This document shows, piece after piece, positions 9,426 through 18,418 of a stretch of DNA of 64,000 nt. Position numbers and translations under genes: made by a program. Under the pieces are notes generated by a model. That model was not told the origin of the DNA. It ran no database searches and saw only the letters and a program-made list of their open reading frames with translations. Source of the DNA: Methylotenera_A sp046594915 (GTDB lineage: Bacteria > Pseudomonadota > Gammaproteobacteria > Burkholderiales > Methylophilaceae); NCBI GenBank assembly GCA_046594915.1, contig JBKJRC010000016.1, positions 62,001 through 126,000 on the forward strand. The letters run 5' to 3'. Numbering within the stretch: the stretch's first letter is position 1; each line of letters begins with the position of its first letter.

Positions 9426-9477
9426 TGTGTTTTTCAACAGCATTTAAGTTTGAGAAAACAATGCCTGAAAGCGCTAA

Positions 9478-10815
9478 ATGAGCAATCAATTTGATTTGTT
9501 AACCCAACAGCGTTTTCGACCGTTTTTCTTTACCCAGTTTTTAGGCGCATTCAACGATAATGTTTTTAAAACAGCGCTGATCACCTCAGTCGCCTTTCAT
9601 GCGATTAGCTTAAGTAAAATAGATGGCGGCACCTTAACAACATTGTTACCAGGCGTGTTTATTCTGCCGTTTTTTTTATTTTCTGCCAGCGCCGGGCAAA
9701 TTGCCGATAAATTTGAAAAGTCTGCCATCATTCGTTTGGTTAAACTATTTGAAATCGCCATTATGCTGTTTGCCAGCAGTGGTTTTTATCACCATAATAT
9801 CTGGTTTTTATCCACCGCATTGTTCATGATGGGCATGCATTCCACCCTATTTGGGCCAGTCAAATATTCCTATTTACCACAGCATTTAAAACAAAACGAG
9901 CTTATCGGCGGTAATGGCATGGTCGAAATGGGCACTTTTGTTGCCATTTTGCTAGGCCAAGTATTTGGCGCATTGCTAGCCACCGTTCCACAGCACGAGT
10001 TATTCACCAGCATCAGTATTTTGCTGATTGCGCTGCTGGGTTATTGGACAAGTCGCGGCGTACCAAACTCACCAGCGGCGGACGCCAATTTAAAAATCAA
10101 CTGGAATCCCATCACCGAAACTTATCGCAGCATCAAATTTATACGGTCACAACCAAGCCTTTGGCTTGGCATCGTCGCCATTTCATGGTTCTGGTTTTAT
10201 GGCGTCACTTTACTGGCGCAATTTCCTAACTTGGCCAAAAATGTGCTGCATGGTGATGAAAGCGTATTTATTTTATTGCTAAGCGTGTTTTCACTTGGCA
10301 TTGGGCTTGGTTCGTTATTATGCGAAAAATTGTCGAAAGGCCGTGTGGAATTGGGGCTTGTGCTGTTAGGTGCGATTGCCTTAACAGTTTTTGGTGCAGA
10401 TTTATATTATTCCAGCAGTGGCATTCTCGCCACGGCTAATATGCAGATTAATGACGGCGCCATTATCCAAAATTACCAAAGTTTCCTCAGCACCATCAGT
10501 CACTGGCGTTTGCTGGCTGATGTACTGCTAATCGGTTTATTTGGCGGCTTTTATATTGTGCCTTTATACGTGTTAATTCAAACGCGTGCGCAAAATGGTT
10601 TTCAGTCTCGCGTGATTGCGGCCAACAATATCATGAATGCTTTATTTATGGTGACATCCGCTGGATTTTCATTGTTACTGTTCAATCAAGGTTTAAGCAT
10701 TCCGCAATTATTCCTAACAACAGCGATGTTAAACTCGATAGTGACCATTTACTTATGCCTTCGACAACCTGAATATTTACATACCTTTCAATCGTGGATT
10801 AAACGACTGTTTTGA
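9478..10815 (+). CDS. lplT: lysophospholipid transporter LplT (MFS)
   Basis: Membrane carrier of 445 aa with about twelve hydrophobic segments. The start, RFRPFFFTQFLGAFNDNVFK, is diagnostic of LplT, as is the GPVKYSYLPQHL segment. It flips lysophospholipids from the outer to the inner leaflet, where Aas re-acylates them. It follows aas by 52 bases on the same strand, so the pair is a phospholipid-repair operon. A poorly hydrophobic insertion around residues 320-345 (after DLYYSSSGIL) probably forms a periplasmic loop. Confidence 0.92.
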   Translation: MSNQFDLLTQQRFRPFFFTQFLGAFNDNVFKTALITSVAFHAISLSKIDGGTLTTLLPGVFILPFFLFSASAGQIADKFEKSAIIRLVKLFEIAIMLFASSGFYHHNIWFLSTALFMMGMHSTLFGPVKYSYLPQHLKQNELIGGNGMVEMGTFVAILLGQVFGALLATVPQHELFTSISILLIALLGYWTSRGVPNSPAADANLKINWNPITETYRSIKFIRSQPSLWLGIVAISWFWFYGVTLLAQFPNLAKNVLHGDESVFILLLSVFSLGIGLGSLLCEKLSKGRVELGLVLLGAIALTVFGADLYYSSSGILATANMQINDGAIIQNYQSFLSTISHWRLLADVLLIGLFGGFYIVPLYVLIQTRAQNGFQSRVIAANNIMNALFMVTSAGFSLLLFNQGLSIPQLFLTTAMLNSIVTIYLCLRQPEYLHTFQSWIKRLF

Positions 10816-10924
10816 GCATTTTTTAAGCGTTAACTCGTTCACTAAATCACAATCTATTGGCACTTTCTCGCTATAATCAGAGCTTTATCAGACTCCCTAT
10901 TTGACTCAATTTTTAAAATCCCAC

Positions 10925-12910
10925 ATGTCTACTCAATCACTAAAAAATCCAGCACAAAAATTTCAACGCGCTATTTGGCACATTTCTAACAAATTAGGCC
11001 CTTTTGCGCCGTTAATCGCGATGCTTTTAATAGGATTAATTATCCTGTCATTGTCACGCTTAGGCTTGGTTTTATGGAAATTTGACCGCATCAATGCAAC
11101 GGAAAAGTTAGCCGAAATCCTATTGCAGGGTATTCGTGTCGATATTATTCAGCTCAGTTTATTAGCCTTGATTCCACTGTTGCTTGCGCCAGTTTTAGCC
11201 GTCAAACAGCTATTTAAAGCTTGGCAAAAATTCACTTATATTTGGGTGATTGCGGTCATTGTTTTGCTGGTATTTTTAGAAGCCGCAACGCCTGGATTCA
11301 TTGCCGAATATGACGTGCGACCAAATCGCTTATTTGTAGAATATCTTAAATATCCACAAGAAGTGATTGGCATGTTGTGGGGCGGTTTTAAAATTCACGT
11401 GTTTGCCAGCATTGGCTTTTTACTGTTATCTACATGGTTAATGCGCCGCTTTATGCAGCCTTGGTTGCAAGCGACTTCTAATTGGTCCAACAAAAAATTA
11501 TGGCTAGTTTGGCCGTTTATATTTTTATTAGCCGCTTTTGCCATACGCTCTAGCCTTGGTCATAGACCAGCTAATCCAGCATTATTCGCCATCACACAAG
11601 ATAGCATGGTCAATAGTCTGGTAATAAACTCTGGCTATTCTGTGTTTTATGCCATTTACGATTTGCAGCACGAAAGTAAATCCAGCCAGATTTACGGCAA
11701 AATGCAACGGGCAGAAATCTTTAAACTCACAGGCGCATCCGATAGCGAAATCCCGACTTTAACAACGCTTGTGCCCTCTGCCAAGCACGATAAACCGCTT
11801 AATTTAGTCATTATTCTGCAAGAAAGTTTAGGCGCAGGCTTTGTAGAATCACTTGGCGGCAAGCCAGTTACACCTAACTTAGAAAAGCTTAAAAGTGAAG
11901 GCATTTGGTTTGAGCAACTGTACGCCACTGGAACGCGCTCTGTGCGGGGCATTGAGGCTGTTACCGCTGGCTTTCAACCTACACCATCAGAAAGTACGGT
12001 TAAGCTATCGCTTAGCCAGAAAAACTTTTTTACGCTGGCCAGCCTGTTAGCTCAACAAGGTTATAACGCCGAATTTATTTACGGTGGCGAATCGCATTTT
12101 GACAATATGCGCAGCTTTTTCTTGGGTAATGGTTTTAATCAGATTACCGATCAAAAAGATTTTAAAAATCCCATATTTATGGGCAGTTGGGGCGCTTCAG
12201 ACGAAGACTTGCTGAACAAAACGCATGCGCAATTAATGGCGCACCATGCCAGCGGAAAACCGTTTTTTACCTTGGCGTTTTCATCGTCTAATCATGCGCC
12301 GTTTGAATTCCCCGATGGGCGTATTGAACTGTATGAACAACCCAAAGCGACCGATAACAACGCAGTTAAATATGCGGATTATGCGCTGGGGCAGTTTTTT
12401 GAAAAAGCCAAAAAAAGCCCTTACTGGAAAGATACGCTATTTTTAATCGTGGCCGATCACGATATTCGTGTGCGCGGCAACACGCTGGTGCCAATCGAGC
12501 ACTTTCATATTCCAGGCCTGATTTTAGGCGCCGATATTAAGCCTCAAAACATTAAAAGCATTGCCAGCCAGATTGATTTGCCTGTTACGGTATTATCGTT
12601 AATGGGTATTAGTGGACAACATCCGATGACTGGGCGTGATTTATCGAAAGAACCGGCTGATTATTTAGGCCGTGCCATGATGCAATATAACGAAAATTTT
12701 GCCTGGATGCAGCAAACAGCCGCCGGCAATAATGTGGTGGTTTTGCGCGAAGGCAAGCCGCCAGCGCACGGTGTGTACGATGCGGTTGCCAAACAGTTAA
12801 ACGAGACATCGCCACCACAAAATGGAAAAGAACTTGAACAGCGCGCGCTGGCTAATTCACTTTTGCCCGCTTTATTGTATAGCGAACAGCGCTATCACTT
12901 ACCAAAATGA
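10925..12910 (+). CDS. LTA synthase family protein (alkaline-phosphatase-fold phosphotransferase)
   Basis: Polytopic membrane protein with a large periplasmic sulfatase-like domain, about 661 aa. Four or five membrane segments occupy roughly the first 210 residues. The catalytic domain starts near LNLVIILQESLGAGF, with the metal-ligand Glu in LQES, then YATGTRSVRGIEA, which carries the candidate threonine nucleophile, and the metal motif VADHDIR. Relatives transfer phosphoglycerol or phosphoethanolamine to glycans or lipids at the outer face of the inner membrane. The donor and acceptor here are unknown. I prefer the ATG at 10925 over an in-frame TTG at 10901. Its stop overlaps the next start (ATGA), so the pair should act together. 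Confidence 0.8.
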   Translation: MSTQSLKNPAQKFQRAIWHISNKLGPFAPLIAMLLIGLIILSLSRLGLVLWKFDRINATEKLAEILLQGIRVDIIQLSLLALIPLLLAPVLAVKQLFKAWQKFTYIWVIAVIVLLVFLEAATPGFIAEYDVRPNRLFVEYLKYPQEVIGMLWGGFKIHVFASIGFLLLSTWLMRRFMQPWLQATSNWSNKKLWLVWPFIFLLAAFAIRSSLGHRPANPALFAITQDSMVNSLVINSGYSVFYAIYDLQHESKSSQIYGKMQRAEIFKLTGASDSEIPTLTTLVPSAKHDKPLNLVIILQESLGAGFVESLGGKPVTPNLEKLKSEGIWFEQLYATGTRSVRGIEAVTAGFQPTPSESTVKLSLSQKNFFTLASLLAQQGYNAEFIYGGESHFDNMRSFFLGNGFNQITDQKDFKNPIFMGSWGASDEDLLNKTHAQLMAHHASGKPFFTLAFSSSNHAPFEFPDGRIELYEQPKATDNNAVKYADYALGQFFEKAKKSPYWKDTLFLIVADHDIRVRGNTLVPIEHFHIPGLILGADIKPQNIKSIASQIDLPVTVLSLMGISGQHPMTGRDLSKEPADYLGRAMMQYNENFAWMQQTAAGNNVVVLREGKPPAHGVYDAVAKQLNETSPPQNGKELEQRALANSLLPALLYSEQRYHLPK

Positions 12911-15153
12911 ACAAGCTACCATCGATGTTAACGCGGCAGGTCATTTATGACGGCTTACGTTACATTTTAGGCGGGCGTTTGCGCATTAAAAATGCGCATT
13001 TACCAGTCACTGAACATATTATCTCAAAAAATTTTATGGGCGTTTGCGTTGCCAGCAATGAAAACCCCGCCGTTGATGCTTACATTATTGAGCAGCTTAA
13101 CGTTTTGGGTATTAAGCAAGTACGCCTGGACTTTAGCTACGGCGACTTAACCAGTTTTAATGCACGATTTTTGCATACATTGATTGCTAATAATTTCAGT
13201 GTTAGCCTGCATGTAGTGCAACCGTTTGCAGCGGCGCAACGCATACATACGATTGCCGAGCAAACAGTTTGGCGACAATTTTTAACTGGAGTGCTGAATA
13301 CTTTTGGCAGTAAAATCAAGCACCTAGAAATCGGTACTACCATTAATCGTAAACGCTGGGCTGGCTATACTTTGGCAGGATTTTTAAATGCCTGGGAAAT
13401 TGCACACGCATTAACCGAGACGCATGCGCTTATTTTAGCTGGCCCCAATATTCAGGATTTTGAGCCAGTTTATAACATCAGCCTGCTTAAAACCTTGCAG
13501 GCAAAACAGCAGTTACCCGATATTCAATCGAATAATTTATTTTCAGAGCGCGTGAGCGAGCCAGAGCGTTTTGATCACCGTATTTTTAAATATCAATGGG
13601 CGACTGTTTTTAAATATAATCTCATTAAAAAAGCCCGACTTTTGCAAAAAATAGGGCGTAATTTTGGCGTGGCCAGATTCATATCGCCAGTGGCTTTTTG
13701 GGCAATTTACCGCATTCAACGCCTGTTGCCCGATGGCGCGCAAAAACAAGCTGATTATTTAGCACGTTATTTTATCTTATTAGCCAGCAGCGCTAGCTTG
13801 CAACAGGCAAACTGGGGCGCTTTTATTTGTCAGCGCGAAGGTTTAATCGACGACGGTTTAACCGAGAGCGATTACCCCGATTTAGAGCGCGTCGCCTATT
13901 ACAAAAACGCAGATGGTGCACTGTCGGATTATCAGCCGCGGCCAAGTTTTCATGCATTTAAAACCGTTGCCAGGCACATTCAAGGCGCACGCTATATTGG
14001 CCCAATTGCCAGCGCTAAAGGCTTAGAAATACACCATTTTGAACTCAATAGTAAGCCATTTCATGCCGCATGGACGATTAATGGCAAAGCAGCTCTATTG
14101 AGTGGTATTTATGATTCTGATACTTTGCAAGCCGCGCAGATCATCCATCGCGATGGCGCACTGCTGATAATCAAACCAAGTTTAATCACTGAATCGCCAA
14201 TTTATTTGCATTGGGGGGAAGGTTTTAACATCACCTTAAAGCCAAACCCTTGTTTAGCGGACAATGTAACCATTCATGCGCACGTTAAAAATCTGCAATA
14301 TTACCCATTCAGCGCTGGCGATTGGCGCGGATTGCTACTGGCAGGTAGCGCTGAAAGCGCACAACTTTTAATGCAAAAACTGCATCCTGAAAGCTTGCTA
14401 GCACCTAATAAAGATGGCACATTGCGTCATGCACGAAATGCAATTTGGGCGATTCCGAATCCGATTCATGCAACAGGCCAGTTAACAGTTAAACAGCCGG
14501 TAAAAATGTATCCGCACAAAGCATTTTTAGATCGTTTTAAACCCAGTAAAGCCAAACGAAGTTGGAACGGCGCAATGGAATTGATGCGGCGCGGTGTAAA
14601 CACGGCGCAACCTATAGCTTATTTTGAGAAAGTAGGCGACCTCTCTTTAAAGCAAAATTTTTACATTTGTGCGTTTGTGCCAGCCGATACCAATGTTGGC
14701 CAGATTTTTTTGGCGTATGCCAGAGGTGAATATGATTTTCTGGGTTTAAGCCCAGAACTGGTTTACGCCCAGCTAGCCAATTATTGCCACGCGATGCATA
14801 GCCGTGGCGTGCATTTCAGGGATTTATCTGGCGGTAATATTTTGGTGAATATTGATGCAAAAAAGCAGTTAACTTTTTCACTGATTGACACCGCGCGCAT
14901 CCACAGTTATAACGACGGCATTGCGTTCAACTTGCGCATTGCCGATCTGACCCGCGCTTGCCATAAGCTTAACTGGCCTGGGCGTGAGCGCTTTATGCAA
15001 ATTTATTGTGCGCTGACTGGCAGGCAATTTACCTGGCAATATCGCCTGCAATTTCGGTTGTACGATTTCAAGGTATGGTTAAAACGCACCATTGGCCGCA
15101 AAGGCATTAAGCGTTTAGTGCAACGTATTAAAGGCGATACTGAACACTTTTAA
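12907..15153 (+). CDS. fusion protein: glycoside-hydrolase-like N-terminus, LPS-kinase (WaaP/InaA-like) C-terminus
   Basis: Protein of 748 aa without a signal peptide. Residues about 40-370 look like a TIM-barrel glycosidase: strand-like VRLDFSYGD, HLEIGTTINRKRW with a candidate catalytic E141, and later WGAFICQREGL. A beta-rich stretch follows to about 520. Residues about 530-748 match the lipopolysaccharide-kinase fold: KAKRSWNGAMELMRRGV, the HRD-type loop HFRDLSGGN (D639, N644), and IDTAR (D661) in place of DFG. The ATGA overlap with the LTA-synthase-family gene implies one operon. I infer a role in cell-envelope glycan modification or sensing. The domain calls rest on motifs only, and no substrate is proposed. 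Confidence 0.65.
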   Translation: MNKLPSMLTRQVIYDGLRYILGGRLRIKNAHLPVTEHIISKNFMGVCVASNENPAVDAYIIEQLNVLGIKQVRLDFSYGDLTSFNARFLHTLIANNFSVSLHVVQPFAAAQRIHTIAEQTVWRQFLTGVLNTFGSKIKHLEIGTTINRKRWAGYTLAGFLNAWEIAHALTETHALILAGPNIQDFEPVYNISLLKTLQAKQQLPDIQSNNLFSERVSEPERFDHRIFKYQWATVFKYNLIKKARLLQKIGRNFGVARFISPVAFWAIYRIQRLLPDGAQKQADYLARYFILLASSASLQQANWGAFICQREGLIDDGLTESDYPDLERVAYYKNADGALSDYQPRPSFHAFKTVARHIQGARYIGPIASAKGLEIHHFELNSKPFHAAWTINGKAALLSGIYDSDTLQAAQIIHRDGALLIIKPSLITESPIYLHWGEGFNITLKPNPCLADNVTIHAHVKNLQYYPFSAGDWRGLLLAGSAESAQLLMQKLHPESLLAPNKDGTLRHARNAIWAIPNPIHATGQLTVKQPVKMYPHKAFLDRFKPSKAKRSWNGAMELMRRGVNTAQPIAYFEKVGDLSLKQNFYICAFVPADTNVGQIFLAYARGEYDFLGLSPELVYAQLANYCHAMHSRGVHFRDLSGGNILVNIDAKKQLTFSLIDTARIHSYNDGIAFNLRIADLTRACHKLNWPGRERFMQIYCALTGRQFTWQYRLQFRLYDFKVWLKRTIGRKGIKRLVQRIKGDTEHF

Positions 15154-15281
15154 ACTAATGAAAATCATGAGCCGCTTTTACGCGGTTTAGATAGCAGATT
15201 ATTTTGGACGAAGCGTAGTATTCAACTTACGTTATGCAGTTGTGAAAGCACAGCAAACGAATTTTAACTAAGGAGATTATT

Positions 15282-15353
15282 ATGTGGACAACACCAGCTG
15301 CTACTGAAATGCGTTTCGGTTTCGAAGTTACAATGTATGTTATGAATAAATAA
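15282..15353 (+). CDS. pqqA: pyrroloquinoline quinone precursor peptide PqqA (free-standing)
   Basis: A 23-aa peptide beginning MWTTPAATEM and containing RFGFEVTMY. It has the invariant Glu (E15) and Tyr (Y19) spaced as in E-V-T-M-Y; PqqE cross-links these to make PQQ, the cofactor of methanol and glucose dehydrogenases. A strong RBS (AAGGAG, six bases before the ATG) and a terminator just downstream make a compact one-gene unit. No pqqB, C, D or E lies in this window, so the processing enzymes must be elsewhere. Extra or detached pqqA copies are known in methylotrophs. Confidence 0.92.
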   Translation: MWTTPAATEMRFGFEVTMYVMNK

Positions 15354-15384
15354 GTTGAACAAATAATTATTTGTTTATCGTATT

Positions 15385-15412
15385 AAAAAGGGTGCTTTAA
15401 GCGCCCTTTTTT
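15385..15412 (+). terminator. intrinsic terminator of pqqA
   Basis: AAAAGGGTGC and GCGCCCTTTT pair through one T-G wobble around a TTTAA loop, ending in a T6 tract about 30 bases after the pqqA stop. It isolates pqqA from the downstream doxX-like gene. Confidence 0.85.
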
Positions 15413-15552
15413 GTGGGCGTAACTTTTATAAATGCTTTTTGTAAGTGCGTTTTTTGTTTTTAACCTGTCGTTTATCACGCTGTTTTTTACACAATCCAGT
15501 TAAGATGTGTTGAAATATGTTTTCAATTCATTCATCTTTCTGGGAATTAAAA

Positions 15553-15939
15553 ATGACCTCATTTCAACAGTTAACCTCATTTATTGGCCGCATTTTATTA
15601 TCGCTGATTTTCATTATCAGCGGCTTAAACAAGCTTGGCGACCACGCGGGAACAGTAGGCTACATTAATAGCGTAGGCGCACCGATGCCTGAAACCGCTT
15701 ATTGGATAGCGGTAATTATTGAGGTCGGCTTTGGCTTGGCTTTGTTGACTGGCTTTAAAGCCAGAATTGCCGCCGCTGGGCTGGCAGCGTTTACAGTGGC
15801 CGCCGCTATGTTATTTCACAGCAACTTCGCCGATCAAATGCAAATGATTATGTTTATGAAAAACATCACCATCGTTGGCGGTTTGTTGTTAGTGGTCGCA
15901 CACGGCGTTGGCGGCTATAGTATAGATAATCGCAGATAA
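15553..15939 (+). CDS. DoxX family membrane protein
   Basis: Small polytopic membrane protein of 128 aa from the preferred ATG; an in-frame ATG 36 bases upstream would give 140 aa but adds a non-hydrophobic tail with no RBS. Four hydrophobic segments are evident. Family features are FIGRILLSLIFIISGLNKL at the start and GFKARIAAAGLAAFTV in the third segment. DoxX-family proteins are linked to thiosulfate oxidation or redox balance in some organisms, but most members have no defined function. The extradiol dioxygenase gene follows by 24 bases and is probably co-transcribed; this pairing is common in proteobacteria. Confidence 0.8.
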   Translation: MTSFQQLTSFIGRILLSLIFIISGLNKLGDHAGTVGYINSVGAPMPETAYWIAVIIEVGFGLALLTGFKARIAAAGLAAFTVAAAMLFHSNFADQMQMIMFMKNITIVGGLLLVVAHGVGGYSIDNRR

Positions 15940-15963
15940 ACAATTAACGACTAAATTACTGCG

Positions 15964-16728
15964 ATGACTACGCTATTTATTTCTCACGGTGCGCCAACGC
16001 TGGCGATTAAGCCAGGAGAAACAGGCAAATTGCTGGCAAGCTTAGCTGAGTCGTTGCCGCGTCCCGATGCTATTTTGGTGGTATCTGCGCATTGGGACAC
16101 AGCAATCGCTACAGTGAGTAACGCCAAAAGTCCTGACACGATTCACGATTTTGGCGGCTTTCCAAAAGCGATGCATGACATTCAGTACGCAACTAAGGGA
16201 TCGCCAATGTTGGCGTCAAAAACTGCAGGTTTACTTGCGGCTGCAGGTATTCCAGTTCAGCAAGAAAATCGCGGTTTAGACCACGGTGCATGGGTGCCGC
16301 TGATGTTGATGTTTCCTGACGCGGATATTGCAGTGACGCAGTTGTCAATCCAAAACGCGCAAACACCTGAGGCGCATTATGCTTTGGGCAAGGCAATCGG
16401 TGTGCTACAAGATGACAACATGATGATTGTGTGCAGCGGTGCAATTACACACAATTTGCAGGATTTTTTCAGTCCGCAAATTGATGCGCAAGCGCTGGAT
16501 TATGTCAGCAAATTTGCTGATTGGATGGGCGAAAAAATCGTAGTTAACGATATAAATGCATTAATTAATTACCGCACGCAAAACCAATATGGTGTGCAAG
16601 CACATCCGTCAGAAGACCATATATTGCCGCTATTTGTTGCGCTGGGCGCTGGGCGTGGCAAACCGACTCGATACCAGCCAGAAACTACCTATGGCATTTT
16701 GGCAATGGATATTTATGTTTGGCCATAA
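15964..16728 (+). CDS. DODA-type extradiol dioxygenase family protein (YgiD-like)
   Basis: Protein of 254 aa of the class III extradiol dioxygenase family, which includes YgiD and plant 4,5-DOPA dioxygenase. The non-haem iron/zinc ligands are visible as H8 (LFISHGAP) and H43 (VVSAHWDT). A third conserved histidine is H107 (GLDHGAWVPL), and there is another in SEDHILPLFVALGAG. Reaction and substrate are not determinable from sequence; relatives open catecholic rings. It follows the DoxX gene on the same strand and converges with mltA. Confidence 0.85.
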   Translation: MTTLFISHGAPTLAIKPGETGKLLASLAESLPRPDAILVVSAHWDTAIATVSNAKSPDTIHDFGGFPKAMHDIQYATKGSPMLASKTAGLLAAAGIPVQQENRGLDHGAWVPLMLMFPDADIAVTQLSIQNAQTPEAHYALGKAIGVLQDDNMMIVCSGAITHNLQDFFSPQIDAQALDYVSKFADWMGEKIVVNDINALINYRTQNQYGVQAHPSEDHILPLFVALGAGRGKPTRYQPETTYGILAMDIYVWP

Positions 16729-16736
16729 ACCAAATC

Positions 16737-18017
16737 TTATTTAGGTAATAAAAAACCTTTAGGTAAAAATACCCAAATCTTACCTTGCTGCTTCATAGCA
16801 CCAGCTTGTTTGCCCGCAGCATCCCCCGCACCCCAAAAGAAATCAGCACGCACGCCGCCTTTAATGGCGCCACCCGTATCTTGCGCTAGCATCAAACGTT
16901 TGAGCGGTTTTGCATTATTGGGTTGGGTTGAAGATAAAAATACCGGGGCACCCAAAGGGATATATTTAGGATCTATCGCTACGCTACGCTCTGCGGTAAT
17001 CGGCACGCCCAAGGCGCCGAGCGGACCTGGCAAATCGGCTGGCAATTCCCTAAAGAAAACATAACTCGGATTACTATTTAATAAATCGCGTAATTTATCC
17101 AAATTATTGCGTGCCCAGTTCTTAATGCCTTGCATCGACGCTTGATCAGCAGTTAACTCATTACGCTCGATGAGCAAACGTCCGATTGAGTTATAGGCGT
17201 GGCCGTTTTGATCGGCATAGCCCACATGCATTTGCTGGCCATTATCCAGATTCACTAAGCCAGAACCTTGAATATGCAAGAAAAATACATCGATAATATC
17301 GTTAATCCAGACAATTTCATTGCCCGCCAGCGGCGATGGATTCACCTCAATTTCCGCACGTGTTATATACGGCACTAGCTTTTTTGTACCTTGTTTGGTC
17401 TCTATTAACTTGCCGCGAATGCGTTTAAATTTAAGATCGGGATAAACTTCGGCCAATTCTACTGCAACAATATCATTTGGTTGTTTATATAAAGGATAAG
17501 GATATTGGGCTGATTGCTTGCGGCTGCCTTGCAGCAACGGTTCGTAATAACCAGTAATCAAGCCAGTATTGGTGCCATCTGCATTAGTCGCCGTATACAC
17601 ATCAAATTGCATGGTTAAATAGGCAATAATTGCAGCATTATTGGGCTTGGTTAAGGTTTTGGCTGTATTGCAAACCGATTGCCATGACGACTTATTCTTT
17701 AAGGTACTGCAACTTTGCAGCCAAGCGCCCCACGCAGCGCTTAAGTCATCTTCCATCAAGCCATCAATATCTTGCCATTTAGCTGGCTTAAGCAAGCTGT
17801 AATCTGGCACGACCTTCGTGTCTTTTACTTCTGCTGGCTTGGGGGAAATTGCTTGTGGGATTTTTGATTGTATATCAGGCGGCAACTGAATAGGTGTTTG
17901 ATTTTGTGCACAATCACAATTGGGCGGATTCGGTTTTGTTACAACTGGCTTAACAGCTTTTTTGCTGCAAGAAAGCGTTAACATGCCGAGCAAAACAATG
18001 ATGATTAAACGTTGCAT
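16737..18017 (-). CDS. mltA: membrane-bound lytic murein transglycosylase A
   Basis: Lipoprotein of 426 aa. The signal peptide ends in the lipobox LTLSC, so C17 is the lipidated residue. The MltA barrel domain contains GYYEPLLQGSR, and the 3D domain near the C-terminus has AQDTGGAIKG and ADFFWGAGDAAG, which include the catalytic aspartate region. It cleaves peptidoglycan glycan strands and leaves 1,6-anhydro-MurNAc ends, acting from the outer membrane into the periplasm. A Pro/Lys-rich linker of about 60 residues follows the lipobox. apaG lies 11 bases upstream on the same strand. Confidence 0.93.
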   Translation of the reverse strand: MQRLIIIVLLGMLTLSCSKKAVKPVVTKPNPPNCDCAQNQTPIQLPPDIQSKIPQAISPKPAEVKDTKVVPDYSLLKPAKWQDIDGLMEDDLSAAWGAWLQSCSTLKNKSSWQSVCNTAKTLTKPNNAAIIAYLTMQFDVYTATNADGTNTGLITGYYEPLLQGSRKQSAQYPYPLYKQPNDIVAVELAEVYPDLKFKRIRGKLIETKQGTKKLVPYITRAEIEVNPSPLAGNEIVWINDIIDVFFLHIQGSGLVNLDNGQQMHVGYADQNGHAYNSIGRLLIERNELTADQASMQGIKNWARNNLDKLRDLLNSNPSYVFFRELPADLPGPLGALGVPITAERSVAIDPKYIPLGAPVFLSSTQPNNAKPLKRLMLAQDTGGAIKGGVRADFFWGAGDAAGKQAGAMKQQGKIWVFLPKGFLLPK

Positions 18018-18028
18018 AAATAATGTGC

Positions 18029-18412
18029 TTAGTGCAGCACTCTTGGTTGTGCTAACACAAATGGCTCGATGACGGCTTCAAACTGGGTGCCGTCAATCGC
18101 TACCATAAAATAACTACCATGCATTCTGCCTTCTCGCGTGTTTAATACAGTGCCACTGGTGTATTCAAACTGCTGATTCGGACTTAGCAACGGTTGCGCG
18201 CCAACAACGCCTAAACCTTTTACTTCTTGCACATGATTATTACTGTCCGTAATCACCCAATGTCGGCTGATTAATTGCGCCGCAACGTTACCCACATTGG
18301 TAATCGTCACCGTATAGGCAAACGCAAATCTGCTTTCTTCCACATTGGATTGGTCTGGCAAATAGGCTGTTTGCACCGAAACCAAACATGCGTAATACGT
18401 TTTAGTTGTCAT
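18029..18412 (-). CDS. apaG: ApaG domain protein
   Basis: Protein of 127 aa with the ApaG beta-sandwich. The family marks are FAYTVTITNVGN, QLISRHWVITD, EVKGLGVVGAQPLL and GTVLNTREGRMHGSY. ApaG has been linked to cobalt/magnesium phenotypes and diadenosine tetraphosphate metabolism; the molecular function is unsettled. It sits between thiG and mltA on the same strand, six bases after thiG, suggesting co-transcription. Confidence 0.92.
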   Translation of the reverse strand: MTTKTYYACLVSVQTAYLPDQSNVEESRFAFAYTVTITNVGNVAAQLISRHWVITDSNNHVQEVKGLGVVGAQPLLSPNQQFEYTSGTVLNTREGRMHGSYFMVAIDGTQFEAVIEPFVLAQPRVLH

Positions 18413-18418
18413 ATTTAA

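Noticed and set aside
10857..10877. TTGGCA and TATAAT boxes before the LTA-synthase-family gene
   Set aside because: The boxes are only nine bases apart, too close for a sigma-70 promoter; a -10 element alone remains possible.
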